Of a stretch of 64,000 nucleotides of DNA, positions 46,415-59,540 are shown in pieces (the first letter of the stretch is position 1; each line of letters opens with the position of its first letter). The DNA lies in contig JAQGEQ010000380.1 in assembly GCA_034620365.1 (NCBI GenBank), positions 1,426,001 through 1,490,000 of the forward strand. Reading direction: 5' to 3'. A program made the translations under genes and the position numbers. The notes under the pieces are model-generated. The model did no database searches. It was not told where the DNA came from and saw only the letters and a program-made list of their open reading frames with translations. This DNA comes from Pegea sp. RAD2-039. Taxonomy: Eukaryota; Chordata; Thaliacea; Salpida; Salpidae.

Positions 46415-49400
46415 CTTGAAAGATACAAAAAATCTCAATTCAAGTCGTCTGACAAATTCAAATGAAAGATTAAATTCAATATCCAAAAACGGTTCTTATT
46501 AAATCTAAACTAAAAAGAAAAAAATATTAAAATTTATCGAAATGACTTTGCAAAAAACTAATTATAAATTTCTTTTGAGAATGAACAAATAGAAAACTGT
46601 CATTGTGGTTAAACTCTCATGCTCTATAAGCTGCCTTGTCATCGTAGACAAAAGCCAAAAATACTATATCTCAAACCTTTGATAGTTTGTTGATTATGAA
46701 ACTTTTAGAAGTATATAGTTTCTTATCGCTTGTCAATGCCTAGTTTTATTTGTTTAAAAAACTTTCAATAAATAATTGCCAACAATAAATACTTCAAGTT
46801 TCGATTGATTTCCTAACTATCTCTAAATTTAAAAGAGAACCAAGGCTATGACACTTTTAAACAAATATATTCTTAAACAAAGTTTTACTGAACTTTGAGA
46901 AATTACTCAAATGCAAAAAAACCAAATAGAGAAAACCTATTTGAACGACGGTTTATATATTTAAGATTTAATTTCTAATTCCAGATGTTCATGTTACCAA
47001 TAATATTTAATTTTAACTTTTACAAGCGAAGGATTAGTCTACTGATAAGTTTAAATTTGTTACAATTACTTCCAATCACATCGGTTAATAACATAATATT
47101 TTTGTTTAATTGAAGACAAATAGAAAAATTCGAACAGAATAGAAATAAACAAATACTGTAAGGGTTATACAATAAATCTGAAAGACATTTTCAAAGAATA
47201 AATTGAAAAATTTAATCTAAACACTTAAAATTGCCAAATTTTTAGAAATCTTAAATTTAACTTTTAGAAATAATGACAAACTTTGAAAAACTTTATTTTG
47301 AATACTTTTTTTATTCTAACAGCTAGAAGTTTATGTTTTATTGACCAATTATTAGTTAGATTTTTTTGTAAGTAAAGATAAACTTTTTTTTGTTTCAGAT
47401 GAATAAATGTTTTAGTAATTCAAAATATTTTTGAAGAATTTGTTTATTGGTTTCCAATCTTAATAAGTATTTCTTTTCAAGGCTTCCAAATATTTTTATC
47501 AAATACTTAAATAATAATGTAACAAGAAATATAAATATTATAATTTAAAAATTATGACAAATCATATATTTTGGAATAAACAATGACAAGAATTCTTTAT
47601 TGAATAAACGAATGATTAATCAAGCAATAAAACCAATATATCAAATAACATATGATATAATTTGAAAAAGTTGTTAGTCTTTCTTTTAATGTTATCTTAT
47701 TTAACACTAACTAGGTTGTTAAAAAATTAATTTCAATCAATAATTATGAAGGATTAAATTTTTACAGCAAATATTGGTTGAGTGCTTTCACAAATCATAT
47801 TTATGTTACTATTGGTAGTTATTGTTATTAATAGTTAATCCAACTTTTATTAATTTAGTTTTTCAAATTTTGCAAAATTTTTTTTAATTAAAAATTTACT
47901 TAGTAAATAATTAAAAAATACTTTTTATTAATAGTTATTTGACATAGATTAATTTGTTTATTTATTTTTTGTATGGTAATATTTTATGATTTATTTTAAG
48001 TATAAATAAAAACTCAGAAACACAAAGCCACTGAAAGTCCAAGAAATTTTTTAGAGAAGTCAACTTGATAGGAGTTACTAAGTAAAGCAAACTTGCAACA
48101 AAAAAATTCTTGGAAACAAACTTTATAACAGCTAACAATAAAATCTTAAAATAGTAATTTTCAAAACAATAACTCTTTAATTGTTTTTTACAAGAATGAA
48201 ATATAGGATGAATGCAAAAATTATAAGTTTATAGTCATCATTAAGTATTTAAATAAAACTTTTCTTCAGTAATAAGCTGATGTATTCTCTTAAAGCAAGC
48301 TTTTTACTTAATCCAGCATAAGTCACGTGACCGCGCGGCCTACACACACATATCATCATATGCTTGGTGGTCTTATTGTGAACTGTTTACTTTTAAAAGA
48401 ATTTGCTGAGTAAAAATGACTGACTAAAATCATTTATTAATTAAACTCAAGTTATAATTTTTCATCTTGAATAATTGTCCACTAATTCATACTAGTTCTT
48501 AAGAATTGTTTGCTAGAAAAAATAAATTATTTTTAGCTTAATCATGTAAACCTTAGTTTGATGAATAAATAATTTTTATTAAAAATTATGATAATTGTTT
48601 ATCGATAGTAAATTATAATTTTAAGACAAACTTCAGAATAAAATTTTTTAAGGAGAAAACTTTGTTTATATTTTTTAAAATTGTAAATTTCCTTAGAATA
48701 ATAATAACAAAAATTAAAGTTCAACGAAAACTGTATAATTATATAAAAATTTGATTACAAGTTTCAGTTCGATTTAAAAATTTAATTGAAAGAAGTTTCG
48801 AAAATAGAAATTCAAAAGGTTTAAGAATGATCGTTTTCAACTTTTAAAAAACTTGAAACATAATCTCAAAAACAAACTTAAAGTTAACTACGAAAGTTTA
48901 GACTTTAAAAATGAATAATCTTTTACTTGAAAATTTTTATCGTAAAATCTTGTTGTAGTATTTACAATTATTTAACAAGAAGCTAAATAAGATTTAATTG
49001 TCAAAAAATTAATTGAAAAATATAATTTCTGCAACAATCGGTACTATTTTTCAATTCTCTTAAAAACCTAAGATAAATAACGCAGAAATATAACAGTTTT
49101 TACAAAAAGGTTAATTTTCTGACAAATTATCAAATAATTGCTGCAGCTAATAATTTGAATTTTAGAATTGTTAAAAAGCCTCCAAAATGTATGAATTGAA
49201 ATTTTCTCATATTGTGTAATAAAAAAACAAACGTCATAATTTGTCGTCCGATTTAATGACGTCATCAACTCTATGAATGAAAAGTTCACAACTTGAGTAA
49301 TCGATTCCCAGTATGAGGTTTTAACTTAATTAAGTAACTAATTTGGCTCTTTGATAAAACAGGCCGGCAAAAATCTATACTTTCTCAAGACTTACAAATA

Positions 49401-51408
49401 ATTTTAGTACAATTTTACTGTTTCAACTTTTTTGTAATACTTTTAATTTAACATAAAAAGTTTAAACGTACTTATTACAAGAATCATACTTAAGCCCGTG
49501 AAGCATTTTAAGCACCTTTAGCTTCGAGGATAAAAAACGAAATTTACATTATTCAAATTCAAAATGTTAGTTTTAGTAATCAAAATCAGATTAAAATGGG
49601 CTAATTAAAAATAAATTCACAAAAAGAGTAAATTGTTTAAAAAGTGAATCATCTTAAAAGGTTGTTTTTAGAAGAGTTTACAATTCGTCAGATAAGATTT
49701 GAGTTTAACTTCCAGCAATACATGATTTATTTTCATAGCTTCAATTCAAAAATCTGTTTTTTATCAAAAGTTTTAAAACCTTATTTTCTTATAACAATAT
49801 GAAATCAGAACTAGATCAAATAATTTTTAATGTTTACTTAGATATAAACCGAAATATTTGGTTTGTATGCAAATTGCCAAAAAAAAACTCCAGATAGCTT
49901 CGAAAAACTGAATAGGAAATCAGAGATTTCTTTTGTTAAATATATTTATTTCTTAATAAGACTTCTTAATTGATGAAATATTTCCCAAGATAATTTATTC
50001 AATTACTTTAAACTTTCACAGTATCTCTAAATTGTCTCAAACCATTTAAATTTCAATTATGACGCAAAGAGAATTTATTTATCTAATAGTAGTTGTGTTT
50101 TTCATCGTTTAAATGATTAAACCTCAGAAAGTATTTTCTTAAATTTCAATAAAAATATTTGAAGTATTATTCATTTTCTAATGTTGTTTTCAAACTGGCA
50201 TATAATGAAGTTTTTCAAGGAAAAATATAGAGTAAAGGATGCAAAAGGGCCTGAGGTCATTTTCAGGAAAGGAAAAATTGTAAAAAGCCACTTTCTCTTA
50301 CTAAAATAATCTCATTATTTCCAAGCGCTTCAAGTTCAAATTTATTTTGATTTTATGAAGACAACTGTTGATTGTAAATTGAATTCATTGGTAAATATTC
50401 TAACAAGATATTTTTTTATGAAATCTGATTAAATTTTAAATCTTTGAATGATTCTAGTTAAAATCAAAAAGATTTAAGTTGAAGTGGTCAGCATGACTTT
50501 TTATTCTAAACTTTTCGGAATGTAAAACGTTTTTTGGATCAGTTGAAAACCTAATCTTGCACCAAGCAAAAAATATTTTGAATTCAATAACTTAAGTCTT
50601 AAGTTGATAAAAAGTAGATACAAAAATGTTACAATTTTGTTTGAAGTTTTTAAAAATAGATACTACAGAACAGAAATCTCCTTATTAGGCAATACCATCA
50701 AAACGCAATTAGTAATAAGAATTCGGAATTAAATTATTTCCCCAAAATTTGCTGCATTTATTTTCAAAATTTCCACCAGCAAAAGGATGTACTTGCTATG
50801 AGTAATTTCCCTGAATAGAAACAAACAGCAATTAAATTACTACTAGCATTTCAAGTAAGTTAATTTGCCTGCAACAAAAAGTAAAAAAATCTCCGCAGTA
50901 AGCAAAGCTATAAATAGAAAGCTTCTAGCGTTTCTGTAGCAGAGTAGTAGTGTGTGCTGCCAAGAAAAGAGCTCGAAGCTTTTAAATGCGGAAGATTTTG
51001 TAACTGATTGCTAATGACTCGTATCTTGAGGGTAATTAACAAAAAGTCTAATAACTTATCTAGCGTTTTAAGTTTTGTATATATTTAGAAACTCAAAAAG
51101 TCTTTTTTTGAAAGCTTATTTGTTTTCTCTTTATACATTTTATTTAAAATTTATTTTATTATTCAGCATTTTTTGAAGAAGAAACTTTTTAATTTTAAAT
51201 AAAATTTTTAATTCGAATTTGCTGGCTTCGAAAAAAATCATCATTTTAAAGTGAGTTTTGAAGAAAAGTTTTTTCATTTTTTTAATATTTATTCAATTGG
51301 AAAGTCAGAAATTACTTCAATTTTAATTCTTATATTTTATTTACAAAAAAATCCCAAAACATCACTAAAATCAAATTTTCATTTAAAATTTCAAACAGAG
51401 CTTCAAAA
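46415..51408. other. Long AT-rich intergenic region
   Basis: About 5 kb without a recognisable exon on either strand. Isolated features are GTCACGTGAC followed by a short CG-rich block at 48320-48340, and TGACGTCA near 46075 and 49258. The part close to 51408 is the presumed promoter or outron of the receptor gene. Confidence 0.45.
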
Positions 51409-52950
51409 ATGTCCCTAAAAATCTTTTCAATTTTTTTACTCATTTTTCCCCAACTCCAATTAAATGCTGCCAATAATGAAATCAGCGAAGCACTCACCGA
51501 TGATGACGTCACTACGCGCGACGACAACCTCATCCCTATCTCTCGAGACTCAGAAGCGATTGGCTTCTTTGGTGATTATGATGGTAAATCGTTCAAAGTA
51601 TTTGAAACTAACCAAAAGAGTCTTCCAACGAAATCCGTTAACCTCATCATCAACAATTCTTTCTGCTACTTGCCTCTTGAGAATAGTCCAGCTGTCCACT
51701 AATTGGTTGTCTCATTTTTAACCTCAGGACATCTACAAAACGGAGTCCCTTTAATAAATGAAGCTAAGATGACTCAACATCAACTAGTGGTTGGAATCAT
51801 GCAATCCATTGTTGCTTCCTTATCTTTCATCGTTAATATAATCCTCCTTATTCTCACAAGAAAGTCTCATCAAAATAATTTCTTTCGGAAGATGCAACGA
51901 TTCCTTCTTCAAAATCTCAGCTTCAGCTGTTTGCTCCTCATCGTTACCATGGTAACATCCGCTGTTGAAAGCCTCGCTGATGATTGGATGTTTGGAGATA
52001 TTCCTTGTAAGGTTGGTTGAGTTGATGACGTCATCTCGTTGTTATTAGTAACAGCGATTTTTTCGCAGATGAACAATTGGTTAAAAGTGGTCGGGATCTT
52101 TTTGCAAGCTTTTTTTACAACTTTACTTTCTGTTGAAATATTCCTTTATCTTCAATTCCCAAAACTTATCAAAAAAATTGAAAATAATCTTTGGGTCTTC
52201 CAAATTGGTATCTTTGTTGGAGGTTGGATCTGTTCTGTTCTTCTCTCTCATCCATCATTCTATCGGAGTACTATTTTTCCAACTGGTGAAAGTAATCAAT
52301 GTCGACTACAAAGCTATGATTTTGATTCAAGTGACTTCAACGACTTTGAGGTCTTGAACGTTACGTATGATGGTGACGTATACATCGAAATCTCGGAAAA
52401 CTTCACTTCCTATTACGAGCATATGATTAACGACAACTCATCTTTGCTAGAAACTAGATGTACTTCATCTCAACAAAGTCCCGCCTTCAGAGTTTGGATG
52501 ATTTGTGTAGTCGTGTTTTCTCATATTTTCCCATTTTTTCTCATCTCTTGCTTTTATATAGCGTACAAGATGTTAGGAAATATGAAAGGAACAGATAAAG
52601 ACGTGAAACAAGTTGATTTTAAGATGCTTAAACAAAAAATATGGATTTTTTTAACTGTTCTCATCTTTGTTCTCTGCTGGCTCCCATCTACATCTTACAA
52701 ACTCAGCAAGGAAATCGGTCTTCCGTTAAACATTCATCAGTGTATGTTGTTTCGAGATATTTCTTTTATAATGGGCTACATGTCGTGTTTAACACTCCCA
52801 ATTCCTTCTGTTTTATGCTTGTTTAAAGTTAACAAAAGTGAAAAAGAAGAAGTGAGATTAGGAGATGTCACAGATGACTCCCCGTTGTTTGTTGGGGATG
52901 CCAGGGTTGGTTTTGATGGTGAAACGAGGTTCTATTCCATTTCTAATTGA
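51409..52950 (+). CDS. Divergent rhodopsin-like seven-transmembrane receptor
   Basis: Putative G-protein-coupled receptor; ligand unknown. Exon 1 (51409-51685) starts with a signal peptide (MSLKIFSIFLLIFPQLQLNA) and an acidic ectodomain. Exon 2 (51728-52011) has TM1 (SIVASLSFIVNIILLILT) and TM2. Exon 3 (52069-52950) has TM3 to TM7. The TM3 and ECL2 cysteines (DIPCK and NQCRLQ) could form the usual disulfide. TM6 has the CWLP motif. DRY is absent (VEIFLYLQFP instead) and NPxxY is replaced by LPIPSVLC. ECL2 is long, acidic and carries NVT, NFT and NSS sites. The exon 1 to 2 join needs a 42-nt intron (51686-51727), which bypasses a TAA at 51700; the second intron is 57 nt and contains TGACGTCA. 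AATAAA follows at 52980. An acceptor-like AG lies 10 nt before the ATG. Confidence 0.8.
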
Positions 52951-55900
52951 TACTTTGTAAAAAAGTTTATTTGCATTTGAATAAAATTTGTGTTCTAAAT
53001 AAAACATTTTTGTACTTTCAATGCCAGCTTTAGTTGCTAAATAAAGGAAGTTATTTGACGGTTAATTAGATGAAGTTTTAGAAAACAAATTTTTATGAGA
53101 ATTTTCTAAACTTTTCGAAAATAATAGCAACTTGAACCATTTTAGAATTTACCACAAGCTTTAAAAGCAAAATATTAAATCAAAATTTCTCGAAAATTAT
53201 TAGTTTTTTTCAATATTTTCAGATTATTTGAATGAAAGAATTCTTTTATAGATTAAAATAGTTTTATGAATTTGTAGTAAATATTTGTTTTGTTAGATTC
53301 TAAAAAAAGAATGATGAATATTAAAATAGAAATTCAATTTATTCCATCAGATTATATGTAAACTATATCAGAAGAATTTAAAGATTAAATGATTAATCTT
53401 CTTATGTTTCTTCAAAAAGCTGATCAGAAACCTTACTCCATGGCAAGCCTGATGTTTATACAAATGTATATGTTTCTATTTTTATCAAACTTAATTAAAT
53501 AAAACTTTGAACAAAGTTAATAAAAGTAATTGATAAACACAGCTTTGAAAATTACTCAGTATTAAAAATAGAATGATAAAAAATAATTAAATTAGATTTC
53601 AAATCCTTTTATAAATATATTTATTAAGCAACACATTAATCAGTTTATAAAACTTTCTAAGATTAAAAATAGAAGAAGTGATGATTTAAAAACGATCTTA
53701 CCAAAAGATAACTGTATCAAATTCCTTTCTCTAAATAATTACTTTGTTTTCACGTGTTAAAGAAGTGAAAATCTCGTTTCACAGTGTATAGAAAATATCT
53801 AAAAGACATTTTTGTTGAATTAAAAATTATCGATGTTACAAGCCTGAATTTCTTTTCTAAGAAGTCTATTTTGGTCAAATAAAATTCATTGAAACTAGAT
53901 CTGAGGTTTTAAATTAAACTATATATAATTGAACTGAATTACAAAAGTATTTTTCAATTTGGAACTAAATCTTTTAAATTTTTACTCAAAGTATCAAAGG
54001 ACTTAAAAAATTCTTTGTTTTATGCACATAATGACAGATAAGATGATTAACGAAGAGGTATAGAATTGGCAAACTTCCAAAGCAACATTTCTTTGTAGCT
54101 GATAAGTGTGAAGATAGGTTGTCTGTAATGAAGTCATTTGAATCAAATTTAAAGAAAATTAAAAATAAAACAGTTCAAAGTTCACCAAGGTTTGAACTTT
54201 TACAAAAAGTTTGAACTTTTGCCTGCTTTTGATTTTCAATCATTTGATTATTTTGTTTTTTAGATAATTATTTGTTTGATATTATTCAACCTTTTACATT
54301 TTTTAATTTTGTTTGATATCTAAAATATTACGTTTATCAAAGCAAAATTAATAAAACACAAATTATTTGATTATAGATAATTTGTTTGGTGTTTAAATAA
54401 ATAATTTTACAAAATTTCAACAATTCAAATTTAATCAATAAGAAAAAAGTTTGGATCAAACAATAATGTTTCTAAATTATTTATTTACATTCATTGAATG
54501 TTCAGCTTTTTACATGAAGCAAAGACTGTTTAAAGTTGGATTAAGAAAATTGATTGAATAATTCTTCAACTCATCTTTCTTTTAACTCAAATTGAAGAAA
54601 AAACCTTACTAGGGTTATGAGTCATAAAAAATCAAAGCATTTGTTGCTCATTTTGTCAGCTTACAAAGATTATCTGCAAATGATTTAGACAATATCACCA
54701 AGTTTCATTGTCTTACATATTGAGAGTAAAACTTAATGAAATAAATGCAAGCGTGAGTTGGTAATTAGTCAACATAATTATTCTGTTTTGGAATTTTAGA
54801 TAGAAAATTAGGTTAATGTTTAAGAACAAACAAAAAAAGCTGAGAAAATTTGTTAAAAAGCTCTTGAATAACAAAATTAACAATACCAAGTAAAAATGTT
54901 ACTTGAAAAACTTACTGAGCGGTAAAAGTTTCTTTCTATTGTTCATATTTGTTCAAATCTAATAAATCAAGATAATGTCGAAGTCTCGACGCAGTTCTTG
55001 AAAATGACGTCATTAACGTTTAGAAATGTCAAAAAAGTAATGTAGTGTAACTGTTGACTGATAACAAATTATTTGTATGCTGTGTCGGCTGCTTTACAAG
55101 TATCTCTGTTTTTGTTTATTTAAATGTTTCAAAATATTCAGTTTTTAAGTCTGATTTTTAGAAAATGAATTGTAAAAAAAAAAGAGAAAAAATTTGTAAT
55201 ATAAAATTATTTGAGATAATCTTTTCGGCTTATTGATTTGGAAATGTTTTTTAAGTAGATAGATTATATATATTTTTATAAAATACTTAACTTTGATAAA
55301 ATATTCTTTTTCAATATTATAATTTTTGGACATGAATTGATGATATCTATTTACTATAACAATTATGGTTTGATAAACGTACTAGAACATTGTTCGTGAA
55401 AAGTAATTATTATAAAAATGTAAGAGTAAAAAAAGAGTTTAAGGTTTTATCGAAACAATTAGTATGTTAATGAAACAAAATTTTAACATAAGAAATTAAA
55501 AAAAAAAATTATCTAAAAAGTAGCATAGAAAAATTGTAACTGTATGTCATCTTTATACTTTTATCACTTTCTGCATGACTGGCTTTGGGTGGAACACAAC
55601 ATTTTGTAAAAGATTAAACCTAGCTTGTAGTAGAAAGCACAAAATATAAAGATGCCTAATATTCTAAGAAAAATAATTGATGAACTTTAGGTCAATGTCT
55701 TTAACTGGAATTTTCGGAATAAGTACATAGATAGAATAACTAATTGTAGTTTAACACATTTGTTTTAGATTCTATCATTCAAAAAGCTAACTTGTGAAGA
55801 GCTTATAAAATATAGAGAATCAATTAAGATGCAGGAAATTTTTTATCACAAATATTCTATTCTAATTGCTATAATCGATCAATAGACAGATATTGGAGTT

Positions 55901-58900
55901 AGAAAAAGCATCTTTGGAGAAAAAGACTTTTATCAAAATGAATTAGACATTAAAGCTAATACCTTCTATCTAACTTCAATTAATTAATTTATTTTTGATT
56001 AACTTTCAAATTTAATTTAGATTTATTTGTTTTTATTTATTATTTGTAATTTTAATTAACTTAAGCTATCATTGGTTAAGAAAACCAAAGTAACAAGTTA
56101 AATTGGCTTTATAAAAAAATCATTTTTTAAAGAAACTTAATCGATTCAAACAACTTCTTTTACAATACCTAACTAAACCTCAGGGTTCAAACGCCAGAAC
56201 AAATTTTAAAAACTTTCTGAATAAATTGAAAACTTTGAATTTAAGAAGTAAATCAGAAAATGAAGTAATATTGTCTTCAACCAATTTCTCGTCTAAGCTG
56301 GATATTAAACATATCTTTACCTAATTTTCTTAATTGTTTTTTGTATATTGTTGAAATTGGCCCACCTTGACTTACTTCGTGGCGATGAAAGTTAAAAAAT
56401 TAAATTTAATCTAACTAAGTTTAGCTTATAACAAGTACCATCTTATAAACCAGTTGTTAGTTAGCTTAATTTTCAATTTTGTTACAATTTTTTTCAGCAA
56501 TTAACAGAAAAAAGTCTTTTTATAATCTGTTCAATTCAAAGATAATGATTTTCTGTATGTTTTACTATTCCTTTTGCGAAGCTTAACGCTTTTTATCAAA
56601 GACTTTAAAGAAAACTAACAAAGCTATTAAATAATCTTTTTTTTTAATAAATCTAAAAAAAGATCAATTTTACTAGAAATTTTGTAATGTGGTTATTTTG
56701 TGGTTTAATTTTAGCTGTTAGTAATCTCAAGTCTTCTAATATGTTGCTACAATTTTGGCACTTATGAAAAAATGATTAAATCTATATAGCATTTGCTTGA
56801 CAACGCTCTTTTGCAAAATGCTTGCCCGCAACCCACTACTCCTGAAAACAAAAAAAATTCGGTTTATTAGTTTGAATTAAAAGTTTTAGGTAACTCATAA
56901 ACGACTTTCAAAATGATATCAGTTTTGAGCTGAACAAAATTTTCTTAAAATGTATTATATAGAAAATTAAAAAAAACATTGTATTAAAAAAAATGTCTAA
57001 GTTTCTATTTAGTTGTTACTTGGTGTTAAATAACGTTAAGTAACGACTTAAACCTATATATATTAATTATTATAATTATTATATATTAAACTCATCTGTT
57101 GCTAACCAAAATGTCTCCAGCTCTTAATTAATGAAACTCAAACACTAACTCATCATTTTTCAATTTTTAATAAAAAAAATGAATAAAAATTCCCAACGCC
57201 CTGATATTATAAGCTTGAGAATTTTGATTTACTATGACCTAAAATGGGTCCATCGCTACCTATTAAGAACCAACTCAGTTACTTCATACTTAATTCTTAA
57301 ATTTATTTGACCATTTATCTAAAAACTGTAAAGACTTTACACAACATACGTTCATACAAAGTTAGAAGTTAACTTCTCTTTATTGTCCTTACCCTAAAAA
57401 GGTACAACGCTCGGATTTGTTCAAAGACGTTTACTAAGAGATCTTTCCTTAGATATGGTATAAACTTTTTATTTTAGAAGGACCACTTCTCAAATCTTAA
57501 AATCGAGCCCCTGTAATTTCAAAGCATTATCTCTGACCTGGTACTATTGTTTAAAATTATTAATTGCTTTGCACAGCTCAATTTTAATAATTTTTTACAG
57601 ACTGGAATTTTTATTCGTTCTTAGAATTAGTGGTACAATTAAAAACACACTGTGGATCAATAATACTTTTATTTTATAAAATTAACCACAGCCTATAGTC
57701 TTCTTTCCGATTCTATTAGTAAGTTTAATCACTTCTTTTAAACCAAGTTAAAAAAAATTGTTGTGCAATTTTGTTTAGAATTGGCTTATACCATTTTCTT
57801 CCTTAATATTAATTTAGAATTTTAACTGTGTTAAAATTATACCCATAACTTTGCTGTGTTTATTTTTCTTCATGGTTTGTTATCTGCAGCCACGCATTAA
57901 CCAAATAAAAATAAACGAATAAATCTAAAATCTAATAAATTCGAATAATAATTGAATTTTAAAATCTCATTCATTCTTATACTACATGTATTCGTTGCAT
58001 AATTGGAAAAAGCTGTAATTTTTTATAAGCAACTTTAAATTTATTTTACGAGCACTCTGTCAAAACATTAAAAAATATAATTAAAAGGATGGACAAAACT
58101 AAATAAAGCAATACAAGTTTAAAAGTAAGTAATAAAAAAATCATGAACGAATTATAACCGATAGAAATTAGCACAGTCATGTTTGAATCCTTTACATATA
58201 TAAAACGATTAATGAAAATCAATGAGTCATCATTTATTTCTTATTTTAGAAGCTTAATTGAATTAAGCCAAAAAAGTTTCACAAATTTCTAGTAAAGTCA
58301 CTTTGCTAATTTGATAAATATGATTTTTAAATGTATTAAAAAATATATGTTTGGTAAAATTTTTCTATTTGTTTCATTTTAGTGTCACTATTTAATAAAT
58401 ATCTGATTAATGAAACTTTTGGCTTAGTAATCATTATTTAAGATTAAGCAAATTTTAAATGGTTTAAATTACTATCAAAATATTTAGATAACCGATTTTG
58501 TTCATATTAGATAATAACTTTTTTTTTGGTTATTCTTTTTTAGGCAAAATAAAATGTAAATTTAATTGCAAAACTATTTTATGAAAAATATTTTGGTGGA
58601 AATAAATTGAATTATGTTATTTTTCAGTCATGTGATATCAAAAACCAACTATAATATAATAAATTCTAACTTTATTCTAATTTCCTTTTTATGAATTTGA
58701 ATGTCAAATTTTATTTGACAAAATTTTTTTGAATATTTAATTAAATTAATTGAAATTAATTATTCTTGAGTATCAAACATATTTGTTGTTAACAATCATT
58801 GTTAGTTTATTTAATATTTTTATTAATTTATTTAGTTTATAGTTTTTATTACATTAAGAAATTATATTTTGATTTCTTATATTTTTAATGTTATAAATCT

Positions 58901-59006
58901 TTTTTTAATCAAACTAATTCTTTAATTTTTTGATCAACAATTTTTATATGATTCATTTTTGTTGGTTTTTAAACTAACTTAATTTATCTAATTTTTAGAA
59001 TTCAAA
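52951..59006. other. Long AT-rich intergenic region, receptor to SDHC
   Basis: The receptor poly(A) signal AATAAA is at 52980-52985. The remaining 6 kb is AT-rich. The only coding-like hint is a short minus-strand stretch near 56760-56850 without recognisable homology. A TGACGTCA lies near 55004. Confidence 0.45.
52980..52985 (+). terminator. Poly(A) signal of the receptor gene
   Basis: AATAAA about 30 nt after the stop, with a second AATAAA a short way downstream. Confidence 0.55.
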
Positions 59007-59540
59007 ATGTTACTTTCAAATTATGTAAGAAGATTTGCTCTGAGACAAGGAGCTTTATTCCAAAGATCTAAACCCTCCCTAACTTATACTTCTGTGGTTC
59101 CAAAGTCTAGTGGATCAGCACAGCAACAAATGGATGAATTCTGGGCGAAAAATAAACAACGAAATCGACCCTTGTCACCTCATTTGACTATTTATAAGCC
59201 TCAATTAACTTCAATGCTGTCAATCACCACCAGAATTACAGGAATTGCTCTTGCTGGAGCCACAAGTCTTTTTGCTCTTCTAACTGCAACTTATTCAGGA
59301 GATATATCTTCTATCTTCTGTATGGTTGAATCCCTTAAACAGACTTGGCCGGGCTGGTTTGCTTTATGCACTATCAAAACCCTTTTAGCTTGGCCTTTTG
59401 CTTTCCATACTTGTAATGGATTAAGACATTTATTATGGGATGTTGCTAAAGGTTTAACTTTGAAGGAAGTTTATTTCAGTGGATGGGTTGTTGTTTTTGC
59501 AAGTCTTCTGCTTTCTGATCTTCTAGTCTTCTGTTACTAG
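59007..59540 (+). CDS. SDHC: SDHC, succinate dehydrogenase cytochrome b560 subunit
   Basis: Membrane anchor subunit of mitochondrial complex II. A single exon of 177 codons begins with a basic, serine-rich presequence (MLLSNYVRRFALRQGALFQR). The family signature follows: NRPLSPHLTIYKPQLTSMLS. Three TM helices can be seen at about residues 75-95, 112-130 and 153-174. FHTCNGLRHLLWDVAKGL holds the histidine expected to ligate heme b and the RHL pair. The usual HR before the first helix reads TTRITG here: the Arg is kept but the His is Thr. HTW is HTC. An acceptor (CTAATTTTTAG) ends 8 nt before the ATG. SETD4 begins 199 nt downstream on the same strand. Confidence 0.93.
   Translation: MLLSNYVRRFALRQGALFQRSKPSLTYTSVVPKSSGSAQQQMDEFWAKNKQRNRPLSPHLTIYKPQLTSMLSITTRITGIALAGATSLFALLTATYSGDISSIFCMVESLKQTWPGWFALCTIKTLLAWPFAFHTCNGLRHLLWDVAKGLTLKEVYFSGWVVVFASLLLSDLLVFCY

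Noticed and set aside
56760-56850. Short minus-strand stretch rich in Cys and Lys after an acceptor-like CAG
   Set aside because: Too short, no upstream exon and no recognisable family; not supportable as a gene.
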